Positions 8,118-16,033 are shown, numbered from the stretch's first letter. The stretch: DNA of 16,077 nucleotides from Candidatus Scatousia excrementipullorum (GCA_017694215.1 JADIND010000108.1:1-16077); one strand, 5' to 3'. Program-made: numbers and translations. The notes: generated from the letters alone by a model not told the origin.

Positions 8118-8198
8118 AAAAATAAACAAAAAATTAATATTTTATTATTCAGTGTGTATTCTTTCGCATATATCATTCGTTTAGTGTGTACGGTTACT

Positions 8199-8227
8199 AA
8201 AAAGGTACGTTATAAACGTACCTTTTT
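8199..8227 (-). terminator. Terminator of the permease gene
   Basis: A near-symmetrical hairpin: AAAAAGGTACGT (8199-8210) pairs with ACGTACCTTTTT (8216-8227) around a 5-base loop. It starts 27 bases past the permease stop. With A and T tails on both sides it can work in either direction, insulating dnaK from the permease gene. Confidence 0.85.
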
Positions 8228-8253
8228 ATATTGTATAAGCGGTATAAAATTTA

Positions 8254-9579
8254 TTATCCCATCAAGTATTTAAGATAAATATAGATTGAACTTAATATAA
8301 GTGATGTGAACATAACAATTACGCCGTATTTCATAAAACGCATAAACGATATAGGATGATTATTTGCTGCAGAAGTTTCTGAAACAATAACGTTTGCTGC
8401 GGCTCCGATTATAGTCATGTTACCGCCGAGGCATGCACCGAGTGACAGACACCACCATAATGGTTCTGCATAAGCTGCACCCATAACTTTTTCTATTTCT
8501 AATATCATAGGAGTCATGGTTGCCGTGTATGGAATATTGTCTATAACTCCGGAGATTATGCCTGACCCCCAGAGGATAATTAATGCCGTTGCCTTTTGCG
8601 AACCCTGAGTTACGTTAATAAGCCATTTTGCCATTAACGCAATTCCGCCTGAGGCTTCAAGCCCTCCGACTATTATAAATAAGCCGATAAAGAAGAATAT
8701 AGTATTCCATTCAACTTCTTTAAATAAATCAGTCGGCTTTTCAAATAATAAAAGAATACTTGCTCCGAGCATTGCCATAATTGAGGTTTCAATATGTGTA
8801 ACATCATGCATTACAAATCCTATAATTACACCTGTCAAAACAATTAAACTTCTGATTAACAGCGGTTTATTCGTAATTGTTTTTGAATTATCAATTTCGC
8901 TTATGGCATTCATTTTTTCTTTGGTTGTAACAAGCTGTTTTCTGAACAAAAGTGCAAGAATTCCTAGTACGGCAAAAAGAATTATCGCAATAATCAGTGT
9001 TAAATTATTCACGAAATCCATGAAAGAAAGTCCTGCTGCACTGCCTATGATAATATTTGGCGGGTCGCCTATTAATGTAGCCGTGCCGCCGATATTTGAT
9101 GCAAATACTTCCGTCATAAGGTATGGCACCGGATTTATATCCAGCTTTTTGGCAGCATAAAATGTTATAGGCATAATCAAAATTACTGTCGTTACGTTAT
9201 CCAAAAAGGCAGAGGTTACTGCTGTGAATATACCGAGTGCAAAAAGTACGGCAACAGGTTTGCCTTTAGTATGTTTTAATAACTCATTCGCAACCCAGTT
9301 AAACATTCCGCTTCTGGTTGCTATGTTTACTATAATCATCATTGATACGAGCAAAAAGATTACGTTGAAATCAATATAATTTATAAAGTATAAATTATTA
9401 ATGTTACCGTCAATAGTTTTTGTCTGGCTTAATAATCCCAGCAAGATTGTCAAAACTGCTCCGCATAAAGCGATTGTCGCTTTCGGAATTTTTTCCCAGG
9501 CTATAAAGACATAAGAAATAATCAGTATTGCCGCGGATATGCACACACTGTTTTGTTGTACAAAAGTCAATAATCCCAT
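8254..9579 (-). CDS. ArsB/NhaD-family ion transporter permease
   Basis: A 441-residue inner-membrane transporter of the ion transporter (IT) superfamily with about 11-12 hydrophobic helices. The two inverted halves each carry their discontinuous-helix motifs: SAFLDNVTT (123-131) with SNIGGTATLIGDPPN (161-175), and SGVIDNIPYTATMTP (343-357) with GGNMTIIGAAANVIVS (385-400). These are hallmarks of the ArsB/NhaD/P-protein group. Substrate cannot be read from sequence: Na+/H+ exchange, arsenite or an anion are all possible, and no ars genes are nearby. The ATG at 9579 has only a weak GGGG ribosome site ~10 bases upstream. It has its own promoter and terminator. Confidence 0.9.
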   Translation of the reverse strand: MGLLTFVQQNSVCISAAILIISYVFIAWEKIPKATIALCGAVLTILLGLLSQTKTIDGNINNLYFINYIDFNVIFLLVSMMIIVNIATRSGMFNWVANELLKHTKGKPVAVLFALGIFTAVTSAFLDNVTTVILIMPITFYAAKKLDINPVPYLMTEVFASNIGGTATLIGDPPNIIIGSAAGLSFMDFVNNLTLIIAIILFAVLGILALLFRKQLVTTKEKMNAISEIDNSKTITNKPLLIRSLIVLTGVIIGFVMHDVTHIETSIMAMLGASILLLFEKPTDLFKEVEWNTIFFFIGLFIIVGGLEASGGIALMAKWLINVTQGSQKATALIILWGSGIISGVIDNIPYTATMTPMILEIEKVMGAAYAEPLWWCLSLGACLGGNMTIIGAAANVIVSETSAANNHPISFMRFMKYGVIVMFTSLILSSIYIYLKYLMG

Positions 9580-9639
9580 TTTTCTAATACCCCGTTTGAT
9601 TTAACTGATAATATAAATACTATTTTTATTTTCTTTGAA

Positions 9640-9668
9640 ATTCTATATAAAACATGAAGAAAAAGCAA
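9640..9668 (-). promoter_or_regulatory. Probable promoter of the permease gene
   Basis: On the minus strand TTGCTT (9663-9668), a 17-base spacer and TAGAAT (9640-9645) lie about 60 bases before the start at 9579. Confidence 0.45.
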
Positions 9669-9762
9669 TGTTCTATAATAAGCTTACCCCTTTTCCTGCG
9701 GGCTTATTGTCTTTTTGGTTTATTCGTGCTAATCTGGTGTTATAAGGATTTGAGGTTATTTA

Positions 9763-10587
9763 ATGAGTAAAAATAATAAATTAGTTGTTTTATTATCCGT
9801 TTTAGTGATTCTTATAATAGGCGGCGGGATTTTAGTTTGGTTGATTAATGCAGATACTGTTGCTACGAGCGAGGCTGTTATAGAATCCGAAAAAATTCCG
9901 GTAAATGCAGAAGTGAGCGGAAAACTTAAAGATATTTTTGTAAAGCCGAATCAGATAGTTTCAACAGGGCAGCTTGTAGCGGAAATTGAAGTACAACAGA
10001 CTGTTGCGGCTCCTGCTGTTTCTCAAAAAGAGATGATTGAGTCATCAAAGAAAAAATTGGAAGAAGCTGAAGAAAATCATACCAACTTTGCTATTATGTA
10101 CAAGGATGGGATTATTTCCCAGCAGGAATATGATGAATCACTGGAAAAACTTGCTTCAGCGAAAGAAGATTATGAAAATAACGTGAGCGGTAAAATTCAA
10201 CCTTTGCCTAAGACAACAGTTACTACAGTTACCAAGAAAGTTTATGCTCCGAAAGACGGTACTGTAAGTATTAATTTTATTGATAAAGGTGAAAATGCGG
10301 TTAAGGACAATCCTATTGTTCTGATAGATACGGATAAACCTAAACTCGTGGCTTATTTTGATACAAAGTTCCGTGAAAATCTTTCTGTTGGCAGTGCTGT
10401 TATTATTAAGCCGAATAATTTCAACGGAAAAGTATTTGGCGGAATTATTGAAAGTATTGCTGCAGAACCAGAAATGAGTGCGGATAAAAATTCGCAGGTT
10501 ATTCCTGTTACAATCAGGTTTAATTCTAATATGAACGGTTATAGTTTTGATAAAAATCAATCATTTTCAGTCAAGCTGAAAAAATAA
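9763..10587 (+). CDS. HlyD/EmrA-like membrane fusion protein
   Basis: A periplasmic adaptor of a tripartite efflux or secretion system, 274 residues. There is one N-terminal membrane anchor (8-29). Then comes a biotinyl-lipoyl half-motif (IPVNAEVSGKLKDIFVKPNQ, ~45-64, and VSTGQLVAEIEV), a short coiled-coil hairpin (~88-142), the second lipoyl half (VYAPKDGTVSINFIDKGENA, ~160-179), and a beta-barrel region (LVAYFDTKFRENLSVGSAVIIKP). The hairpin is short compared with EmrA. GAGG lies 7 bases before the ATG. No ABC/MFS pump or TolC gene adjoins it, so its partners must lie elsewhere. The next gene has its own promoter. Confidence 0.88.
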   Translation: MSKNNKLVVLLSVLVILIIGGGILVWLINADTVATSEAVIESEKIPVNAEVSGKLKDIFVKPNQIVSTGQLVAEIEVQQTVAAPAVSQKEMIESSKKKLEEAEENHTNFAIMYKDGIISQQEYDESLEKLASAKEDYENNVSGKIQPLPKTTVTTVTKKVYAPKDGTVSINFIDKGENAVKDNPIVLIDTDKPKLVAYFDTKFRENLSVGSAVIIKPNNFNGKVFGGIIESIAAEPEMSADKNSQVIPVTIRFNSNMNGYSFDKNQSFSVKLKK

Positions 10588-10628
10588 TATTGATATTTGT
10601 ATTTTGTAACTTTTCGTTAAGTGTCGGG

Positions 10629-10656
10629 TTTACAATAAAACCTTTTCGGTTATAAT
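10629..10656 (+). promoter_or_regulatory. Promoter of the membrane protein gene 10688
   Basis: TTTACA (10629-10634), a 16-base spacer and a perfect TATAAT (10651-10656), giving an expected start near 10663 and a leader of about 25 bases. Confidence 0.65.
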
Positions 10657-10687
10657 TTGATTGAAAAGTATGTATTGAGTTGATTCT

Positions 10688-11389
10688 ATGATAAGTCAGA
10701 TTAATCCGTCAACAGACAAAACTAATAACAGTTTTTCATATTTTAAAAGTTCTAATCAGGTAAAAAAAGGTTACCGTACGTATCGTTACCATAATATTGA
10801 CACCCCTACTACAGGTGATAAAATTCGGGCACTTACAGGTTCTGTTATCGGGACGGCTGTTCCTCTTGTTTATTTTGCAAAAAAACAGAACGGTAAAATA
10901 AATTCTTTAAAAAAGTTATTTAATATTAAATACGAATTGCCCGAAATGACCGGTATTGCCGCCGGTTCTATTGTAGGCGGTGTGTTATTTGGTATGGCCG
11001 GTGAAAATGCTCAAAAAAGAAGACAAAAATTTAATGAAGGTGTTTTTCAGTTTATGAATGTAGTATTGCCGCCGGTTGTTGTTGCTGCTTATATGGCTGT
11101 CACTAAAAATAATAAATTTTTAAATAAACCTGTTAATAAACTTGCCGGAATTCTTGTTTCTCTGGCATCCGGCATGTTTTTCGGAGCAAAGGCCTCAAAT
11201 CTTATAACTGATCCGAAAGACAGATATCCCGACAGAAGACTTAATATGAAAGACGCTATAGCAAATGTTGATGATGTAGTGGGCGGGTTAATTCTTGCAA
11301 AATTTCCGCTTATAGATAAGCTGCATATTGAAAAGACTCTTCCGTTTATTTATGCATGGTGCGGATACAGAGCCGGGCAGAATAGTTAA
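10688..11389 (+). CDS. Unrecognised small membrane protein
   Basis: I do not recognise a family for this 233-residue protein. The N-terminal ~40 residues are polar and basic, with no signal peptide. Four hydrophobic segments follow at ~47-65, 88-105 (GIAAGSIVGGVLFGMAG, Gly-rich), 120-138 (VVLPPVVVAAYMA) and 152-172. After them comes a conserved-looking cytosolic/periplasmic loop with DPKDRYPDRRLNMKDAIANVDDVVGG, and a C-terminal hydrophobic stretch (LPFIYAWCGYRAG). The ribosome site is weak (GAG ~9 bases upstream), but the promoter and the terminator at 11425 support a real single-gene unit. Confidence 0.75.
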   Translation: MISQINPSTDKTNNSFSYFKSSNQVKKGYRTYRYHNIDTPTTGDKIRALTGSVIGTAVPLVYFAKKQNGKINSLKKLFNIKYELPEMTGIAAGSIVGGVLFGMAGENAQKRRQKFNEGVFQFMNVVLPPVVVAAYMAVTKNNKFLNKPVNKLAGILVSLASGMFFGAKASNLITDPKDRYPDRRLNMKDAIANVDDVVGGLILAKFPLIDKLHIEKTLPFIYAWCGYRAGQNS

Positions 11390-11424
11390 GATTTTGAGAA
11401 TAAATGTAATATGAGCGATATTCT

Positions 11425-11463
11425 AACAGCAAAAAAACCGGATTTTCCCGGTTTTTTGCTGTT
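11425..11463. terminator. Bidirectional terminator between converging genes
   Basis: A long stem: AACAGC plus an A-run and CCGG (11425-11441) pairs with CCGG, a T-run and GCTGTT (11448-11463), loop ATTTTC, with one bulged A. It serves gene 10688 (plus) and the Pro/Gln-rich gene ending at 11473 (minus). Confidence 0.9.
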
Positions 11464-11472
11464 TTAAATTTT

Positions 11473-12003
11473 TTAATTTGCAGGGTTTTCAGGTTCTGCG
11501 TTAGGCTGGAGTTGTTTTGAATTATCCACAGGAACATCCTCTGCCTGCGGCAATGGCTGCGGTTCTTCCTGAATTTCCTGTTGCGGATTTTGAGGTTCTG
11601 CAGTTTCTGCAGGCTGTGCAGGTTCTTCGCTAACCTGCTGCGGCTGTACTTGAGGCTGCTGTACAGGCTGCGGCATAACTGCGTCAGGACCGTCTATCTT
11701 GATTTCACCGTTTTCTTCTACAAAATTAATATCTTTTTGCGGTTTTGCCTGAAAAATCATAGGACCTTCATTTACAACATCACGGTTCCTGTTATTAAGT
11801 TTTTCTTTTTGTTCTTTTAAATCTTTTGCATCATTTATTTCTTCATAACGGAAACGCTGTTGTTTGATGGAATTCATGTCATGTGTATTAATTCCCTGAA
11901 AAGTTTGAATATCGTTGATTACGGAAGGATTGAATGCCGGTGCTGCCATTGCTGTGGAGCATCCTAATAATGCTGTTAAACTTAGAATCATTATTTTTTT
12001 CAT
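11473..12003 (-). CDS. Exported Pro/Gln/Glu-rich protein of unknown function
   Basis: A 176-residue protein with an N-terminal signal peptide (MKKIMILSLTALLGCSTAMA). Cleavage after AMA fits signal peptidase I. The LLGC at 12-15 could instead be a short, imperfect lipobox. Residues ~22-95 are polar (SIKQQRFRYEEINDAKDLKEQK). The last ~75 residues are low-complexity Pro/Gln/Glu/Ala (QPVQQPQVQPQQVSEEP), probably disordered and spanning or decorating the envelope. GGAG sits 7 bases before the ATG. It starts 12 bases after the SIMPL gene's stop, so the two form an operon with the SIMPL gene first. Confidence 0.8.
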   Translation of the reverse strand: MKKIMILSLTALLGCSTAMAAPAFNPSVINDIQTFQGINTHDMNSIKQQRFRYEEINDAKDLKEQKEKLNNRNRDVVNEGPMIFQAKPQKDINFVEENGEIKIDGPDAVMPQPVQQPQVQPQQVSEEPAQPAETAEPQNPQQEIQEEPQPLPQAEDVPVDNSKQLQPNAEPENPAN

Positions 12004-12015
12004 AAATCTCTCCTT

Positions 12016-12741
12016 TTACTTTATTCTGAATGTAACGTTTGCAACCGATGTAATTTTCTTTTCGATTGTTGTTGTATCACTTATTCCCATATCTGAAACG
12101 CTTGTAGAATCAACCGGCGTAATTTGGAATACTCCCATATTTACGGATTGGATTTTGCCTACTTTATTGTTGGTTGCTTTCAACATTGCGGAGGCTCTGT
12201 CTTTTGCATCAGCAGTCGCATCTTCCAGCATTTTTACTTTTTCGTCCGAAAGTTTTGAGTAAAAATACATCGGAGGATATACGTTGATATCTATGCCTTT
12301 TGAGATAAGGTTTGTAATATCGGTTGAGATATCTTTTATTTTGTTTACGTCATTTGAACGGATTTCAATGTTTTGAGAAATATTGTAGTATGCAATATCA
12401 TTGGTAGTTCTTCCGTTATCAAGAACTCTGTAAGTGTTGTACCCGTTGTATGGTTTAAATTCTATTTCAGAATCGTTAATGCCTTTATTTTTTAAATATT
12501 CTTTAATAATTGGCATCTGGTTTGAAATTTCTGCATATGCCGCAGCTTTTGTAGGTTTTCTTGTTTGAATTGTAAACTCAAGCATTCCGCTGTCAGATGT
12601 CACTGTTTTAGAGGATGAACCGGTTACAAAAATAACATCTTTGGAAAGTGTCGATGTCGCGATTTTTGTTGACCAAACCAGTCCGAGAGCCAGTACCAAT
12701 GACAAAATTATTACCTGAAATTTTTCAATTTTTTCTAACAT
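12016..12741 (-). CDS. SIMPL (DUF541) domain protein
   Basis: A 241-residue protein with an N-terminal signal anchor (~8-29) and a periplasmic SIMPL domain. It shows VIFVTGSSSKTVTSDSGMLEFTIQT (a typical opening strand of the family), ISQNIEIRSNDVNKIKDI in the middle, and DATADAKDRASAMLKATNNKVGKI near the end, followed by the closing VANVTFRI strand. The family includes YggE, linked to oxidative stress defence, but the biochemical role is not settled. A perfect AAGGAGG lies 5 bases before the ATG. A minus-strand TATAAT is at 12774-12779 without a clear -35. It heads the operon with the Pro/Gln-rich exported protein. Confidence 0.88.
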   Translation of the reverse strand: MLEKIEKFQVIILSLVLALGLVWSTKIATSTLSKDVIFVTGSSSKTVTSDSGMLEFTIQTRKPTKAAAYAEISNQMPIIKEYLKNKGINDSEIEFKPYNGYNTYRVLDNGRTTNDIAYYNISQNIEIRSNDVNKIKDISTDITNLISKGIDINVYPPMYFYSKLSDEKVKMLEDATADAKDRASAMLKATNNKVGKIQSVNMGVFQITPVDSTSVSDMGISDTTTIEKKITSVANVTFRIK

Positions 12742-12861
12742 ATATCCTCCTTTTACCTATGCTAATATGATAGATTATAAATATGTTTTTGAATAGCCCA
12801 TTATTAACTTTTATTTACAAATAAAATTTTTATAAAGTTATTATGTATATATAAAAAAGTA

Positions 12862-12870
12862 TGATATAAT
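12862..12870 (+). promoter_or_regulatory. Extended -10 promoter of gdhA
   Basis: TGATATAAT has a TGn extension plus consensus -10. There is no good -35, as expected for an extended -10 type. It gives a ~25-base leader before ATG 12901. Confidence 0.55.
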
Positions 12871-12900
12871 CAATTATCAGTTTGAAAAAGGGGTTTGAAG

Positions 12901-14253
12901 ATGGAAAAATACATTGAAAGGGTTCTAAATTCAGTAAAGGAAAAAGATTCACAGGAAAAAGAGTTTTTACAGGCTGTGGATGAGGTATATTCATCACTTG
13001 AGCCGGTTATAAGAATTCATCCGGATTTTGAAAAGTTTGCCATACTTGAGAGAATGGCTGAGCCGGAAAGACTTATTTCTTTCAGAGTTCCATGGGTGAA
13101 TGACAGTGGAAATATAGTTGTAAACAGAGGTTACAGGGTACAGTTCAGTAGTTTAATAGGGCCTTATAAAGGCGGATTAAGATTCCATGAAAGCGTAAAT
13201 CAGAGTATTATAAAGTTTCTCGGATTTGAACAAGTTTTTAAGAACGCATTGACGGGGCTTCCTATCGGCGGCGGCAAGGGCGGAAGTGATTTTAACCCGA
13301 AAGGTAAGTCGGATAATGAAATAATGCGATTTTGTCAGAGTTTTATGACAGAGCTTCAGCACCATATAGGGCAAGATGTTGATGTCCCTGCAGGGGATAT
13401 CGGTGTCGGAGCACGAGAAATCGGATATTTGTTCGGACAGTATAAAAGAATTAAAGATGCATATGAAGGCGGAGTTTTGACCGGAAAAGGCCTGTCTTAC
13501 GGAGGTTCTCTTGCAAGAACGGAGGCCACAGGATACGGCTTGATTTATTTTATGCAGGAAATGCTTAAAAATAATTGTGACCAAACTTTTGCGGAAAAAA
13601 CAGTTACAATCTCAGGTTCCGGTAATGTTGCTATTTATGCAGCAGAAAAAGTCCTGCAGCTTGGTGCAAAAGTTATTGCAATGAGTGATTCAAACGGATG
13701 TATTTATGATGAAGACGGTATTGACCTAGGGCTTATAAAGGAAATTAAAGAGGTAAGACGCGGGCGTATAAAAGAATATATTGAAAGGAATCCTTCGGCA
13801 AAATATTTTGAGTCAAAGGATGGTAATTTTCCTATATGGGATATAAAAACCGATATTGCATTACCTTGTGCTACACAGAATGAACTCAATCTTGATTCTG
13901 CTAAAAAACTCGTTGCAAACGGCGTTATTGCAATCGGGGAAGGTGCGAATATGCCGACAAGCAAAGATGCAATAGAATATTTTCTTGCAAATAATGTACT
14001 TGTAGCACCTGCAAAAGCTGCCAATGCCGGCGGTGTTGCAACTTCAGCAATAGAAATGAGCCAGAACAGCATGAGATATTATTATACTTTTGAGGAAGTT
14101 GATGCAAAGCTTGAGAACATTATGAAAGATATTTTTTATTCATGTAAGAATGCTGCTGAAAAATACAATTTAGGCAGAAACTACGTAGCCGGTGCGAATA
14201 TTGCGGCATTTTTAAAGCTTGCACAGGCTATGATTGAACAGGGCGTTGTCTAA
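12901..14253 (+). CDS. gdhA: NADP-specific glutamate dehydrogenase
   Basis: Catalyses reductive amination of 2-oxoglutarate to glutamate with ammonium, as a cytosolic hexamer that feeds nitrogen assimilation. At 450 residues it matches the usual ~447. Key sites seen: KGGLRFH (90-96, substrate lysine at 90), PIGGGKGG (121-128, catalytic-site lysine 126), DVPAGDIGVG (161-170, catalytic Asp 166), KGLSYGGSLARTEATGYG (196-213), the NADP-binding GSGNVA (239-244), and ANAGGVATSAIEMSQN near the end. ATG 12901 is preferred over TTG 12895 because AGGGG lies 7 bases before it. The gene meets the MCE gene tail to tail with a 4-base overlap and no visible terminator. Confidence 0.97.
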   Translation: MEKYIERVLNSVKEKDSQEKEFLQAVDEVYSSLEPVIRIHPDFEKFAILERMAEPERLISFRVPWVNDSGNIVVNRGYRVQFSSLIGPYKGGLRFHESVNQSIIKFLGFEQVFKNALTGLPIGGGKGGSDFNPKGKSDNEIMRFCQSFMTELQHHIGQDVDVPAGDIGVGAREIGYLFGQYKRIKDAYEGGVLTGKGLSYGGSLARTEATGYGLIYFMQEMLKNNCDQTFAEKTVTISGSGNVAIYAAEKVLQLGAKVIAMSDSNGCIYDEDGIDLGLIKEIKEVRRGRIKEYIERNPSAKYFESKDGNFPIWDIKTDIALPCATQNELNLDSAKKLVANGVIAIGEGANMPTSKDAIEYFLANNVLVAPAKAANAGGVATSAIEMSQNSMRYYYTFEEVDAKLENIMKDIFYSCKNAAEKYNLGRNYVAGANIAAFLKLAQAMIEQGVV

Positions 14254-15125
14254 TCAGAGCACTTTTTACAGCACTGTTCAGGTTTGCCAAAAATCAGGCG
14301 AAATCCGCCGAAGCGTTTTTTCATTGTGCAGTTAACTCCGTTTGTAATTTCTTTTACATCCTGAGTTATTGAATTTACATTATTCATTGTCTGTGTCAGT
14401 CCGCGGGTGGCACAGTCAATGCTATGCGTCATGTTTTCAAGGTTTTGGGTTGTCTGTTCAAGATTATCTATTGTTGAATCCAAAGTTTTTTGATTAACGG
14501 AGTTATTGACTTTAATTGTAGTGTCCGATAAACTTTGACTCATATTTGAAAGATTTTTTGTTGTGAGTCTTATGTTTGCTTCGTTTGATTTAATTGTCTG
14601 TCTTAAATCCTGCAGCAATCCGTCTGCCTGTACAACGGTTTTATTTACGGATTCAGTGATTTCTCCCAGATTATCTATTACAATATCCAGCGAACCGCTT
14701 TCTGCGTGTTTCCTGAAAAGACTTTCCCAGTTGGCGGAGGAGTTTCCTTTAATAACGTCACCATTTTTTAATAGTGTTGTTGAGGCCAGTTCAGGTAAAT
14801 CTATTTCCACATAATCAAAGTCATCTTTGAATGTTCTCACCTGTGCTTTTATGTTTTTGGGAAGTTTTAAATCTTTGGGGTATAACGCTATATGCATTCT
14901 TGTTGCGGTGTAGTCATTCACCGGCACGATTTTTGTTACTTTGCCTATTTTAAAACCTTTGAAATATACAGGCATGTGAGCAGAAAACGGTTCAAGTTCC
15001 GTGAATTCCGCCTCAATTCTTGTGTAAGTGGTTTCTTTATATAAAAAGATTGCAAGCCAGATTAAAGCCGCAATTAATACTGCTAACATTAAAAATGACA
15101 ATACGTTTATAAACAGTTTTTTCAT
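14250..15125 (-). CDS. MlaD/MCE-domain membrane-anchored protein
   Basis: A 291-residue protein: membrane anchor (~7-29), one MCE domain (~34-128) with the typical PVYFKGFKIGKVTKIV (52-67) and VEIDLPELASTTLLKNGDVIKG. A long helical, Ser/Thr/Asn-rich heptad-like region follows (~145-265, e.g. NLSNMSQSLSDTTIKVNNSV), then a basic Cys-rich tail with five cysteines in the last 54 residues (ending EQCCKKCSD). MCE proteins form rings that carry lipids between inner and outer membranes, normally with an MlaE permease and MlaF ATPase. Neither is adjacent. No ribosome site is evident before the ATG at 15125, so it may be poorly translated, leaderless, or dependent on read-through from the pseudopilin gene 90 bases upstream. 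Confidence 0.87.
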   Translation of the reverse strand: MKKLFINVLSFLMLAVLIAALIWLAIFLYKETTYTRIEAEFTELEPFSAHMPVYFKGFKIGKVTKIVPVNDYTATRMHIALYPKDLKLPKNIKAQVRTFKDDFDYVEIDLPELASTTLLKNGDVIKGNSSANWESLFRKHAESGSLDIVIDNLGEITESVNKTVVQADGLLQDLRQTIKSNEANIRLTTKNLSNMSQSLSDTTIKVNNSVNQKTLDSTIDNLEQTTQNLENMTHSIDCATRGLTQTMNNVNSITQDVKEITNGVNCTMKKRFGGFRLIFGKPEQCCKKCSD

Positions 15126-15215
15126 AGCAGTATGATAATAAAATTGATTGATTATTTTTACATTGTCTGAAATGCCAATTTATTACGGTATAGTTTCTTA
15201 ATAACGGAAAATAAA

Positions 15216-16033
15216 CTAATATGAAACTTTGTAAGGGTAATCATCCGGTATCTTCCAGTTATTCATTTGAATTAATGCAGTACAATATTCCGGAAGCCCA
15301 TTCTTGCAGCGGCTATCTATAAATTCTTTTGAGCCATCCCAGTTAAACTTATAAGGTTCAAATCCTTTTCCTAGCAGATACCTGTATTGGTTCCTGTTAG
15401 GATCTGTTGTTTCCGGAATATACATAAAAGCAAAAGCACATTTCCCGCGTGCATTTTCTTCCGAACCGTATTTTTTAAGACATTTTGAAGGGTACGACGT
15501 GTAAAATGTCCAGTCTCTTAATGCAAAATCCTGTGATGTTTGCATACTGCCCGCCATAAGTTTTAACGCGGTTCCGTCTTTGAAAAAAAATGTAGGTCTT
15601 GCATTTTCATCATATTCGACTTTTATAACAGTCATATAGCTACCTATATATTTGTTAAACCATTTTTCTCCGGTCGAACTTCCGTTGACGGGTTTACCTT
15701 CAGAATCAATGTTTACGGAGTTTGAATCGTTATACCAGTATTTCTTATCGCCGTAATCAGCTTCTGCCCTTTGTACGGCTTGATTAATGGCAGAATAAAA
15801 TTTCATTAGCCGTGTTTCCACAATTCTGTTGTTATTTTTTTGAATAAGTGCCGGCAGTGTTAATGCGGCAACGATACCGATAATACCCAGAGTAATTAAA
15901 ACTTCAGCCAGAGTGAATGCGGAATTGCAATGAAAAACTTCGGCAAGAGTAAAACCTGAAAACTTAGCGGAGGTATTTAATCGAGCCCCCCCCCCCCCTG
16001 GGCGAAATCCTTGCTATGATTGACTTTTGGCAT
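15216..16033 (-). CDS. Type IV pilin-like pseudopilin, out of frame at a poly-G tract (putative phase-variable, assembled OFF)
   Basis: ATG at 16033 has GGAGG 9 bases upstream and opens MPKVNHSKDFAQGGGG, then hits 13 G and stops after 18 codons (TAA at 15977-15979). The other frame is open from 16013 down to the stop at 15216 but has no ATG/GTG/TTG before the pilin motif. With 11 or 14 G the two join into a ~272-residue protein. It would have a 27-residue leader, SG|FTLAEV, a second SA|FTLAEVLITLGIIGIVAALTLP class III signal with hydrophobic alpha1 helix, and a polar body ending CTALIQMNNWKIPDDYPYK. Such proteins are cut by prepilin peptidase and assembled by type II secretion or type IV pilus machinery. 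A GTG at 15821 could start a headless protein but is unlikely. Alternatives are a sequencing homopolymer error or a decaying gene. Confidence 0.85.
15900..15953 (-). repeat. Duplicated prepilin cleavage motif
   Basis: FTLAEV is encoded at 15936-15953 and again at 15900-15917, separated by FHCNSA. Both are preceded by a small residue (Gly, Ala) and keep Glu at +5. The DNA copies differ at three synonymous third positions (TTT/TTC, CTT/CTG, GCC/GCT). Confidence 0.85.
15986..15998 (-). repeat. 13-base poly-G tract (poly-C on plus strand)
   Basis: Thirteen consecutive C on the plus strand in an otherwise AT-rich window, inside the leader of the pseudopilin gene and 33 bases after its ATG. Such tracts change length by slipped-strand mispairing. 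Confidence 0.97.

Noticed and set aside
8043..8198. CIRCE or other heat-shock operator before dnaK
   Set aside because: No TTAGCACTC-N9-GAGTGCTAA inverted repeat or similar is present.
9677..9708. AATAAGC...GCTTATT inverted repeat followed by GTCTTTTT
   Set aside because: It looks like a plus-strand terminator, but no plus-strand gene ends upstream and the loop is long and poorly paired; a leader attenuator for the HlyD-like gene cannot be supported.
12895..12900. TTG as the start of gdhA
   Set aside because: ATG at 12901 is better spaced from the AGGGG site and gives the usual protein length.
15216..15821. GTG at 15821 as the true start of the pilin-like gene
   Set aside because: It would omit the prepilin signal and hydrophobic helix that lie immediately upstream in the same frame, and no ribosome site precedes it.
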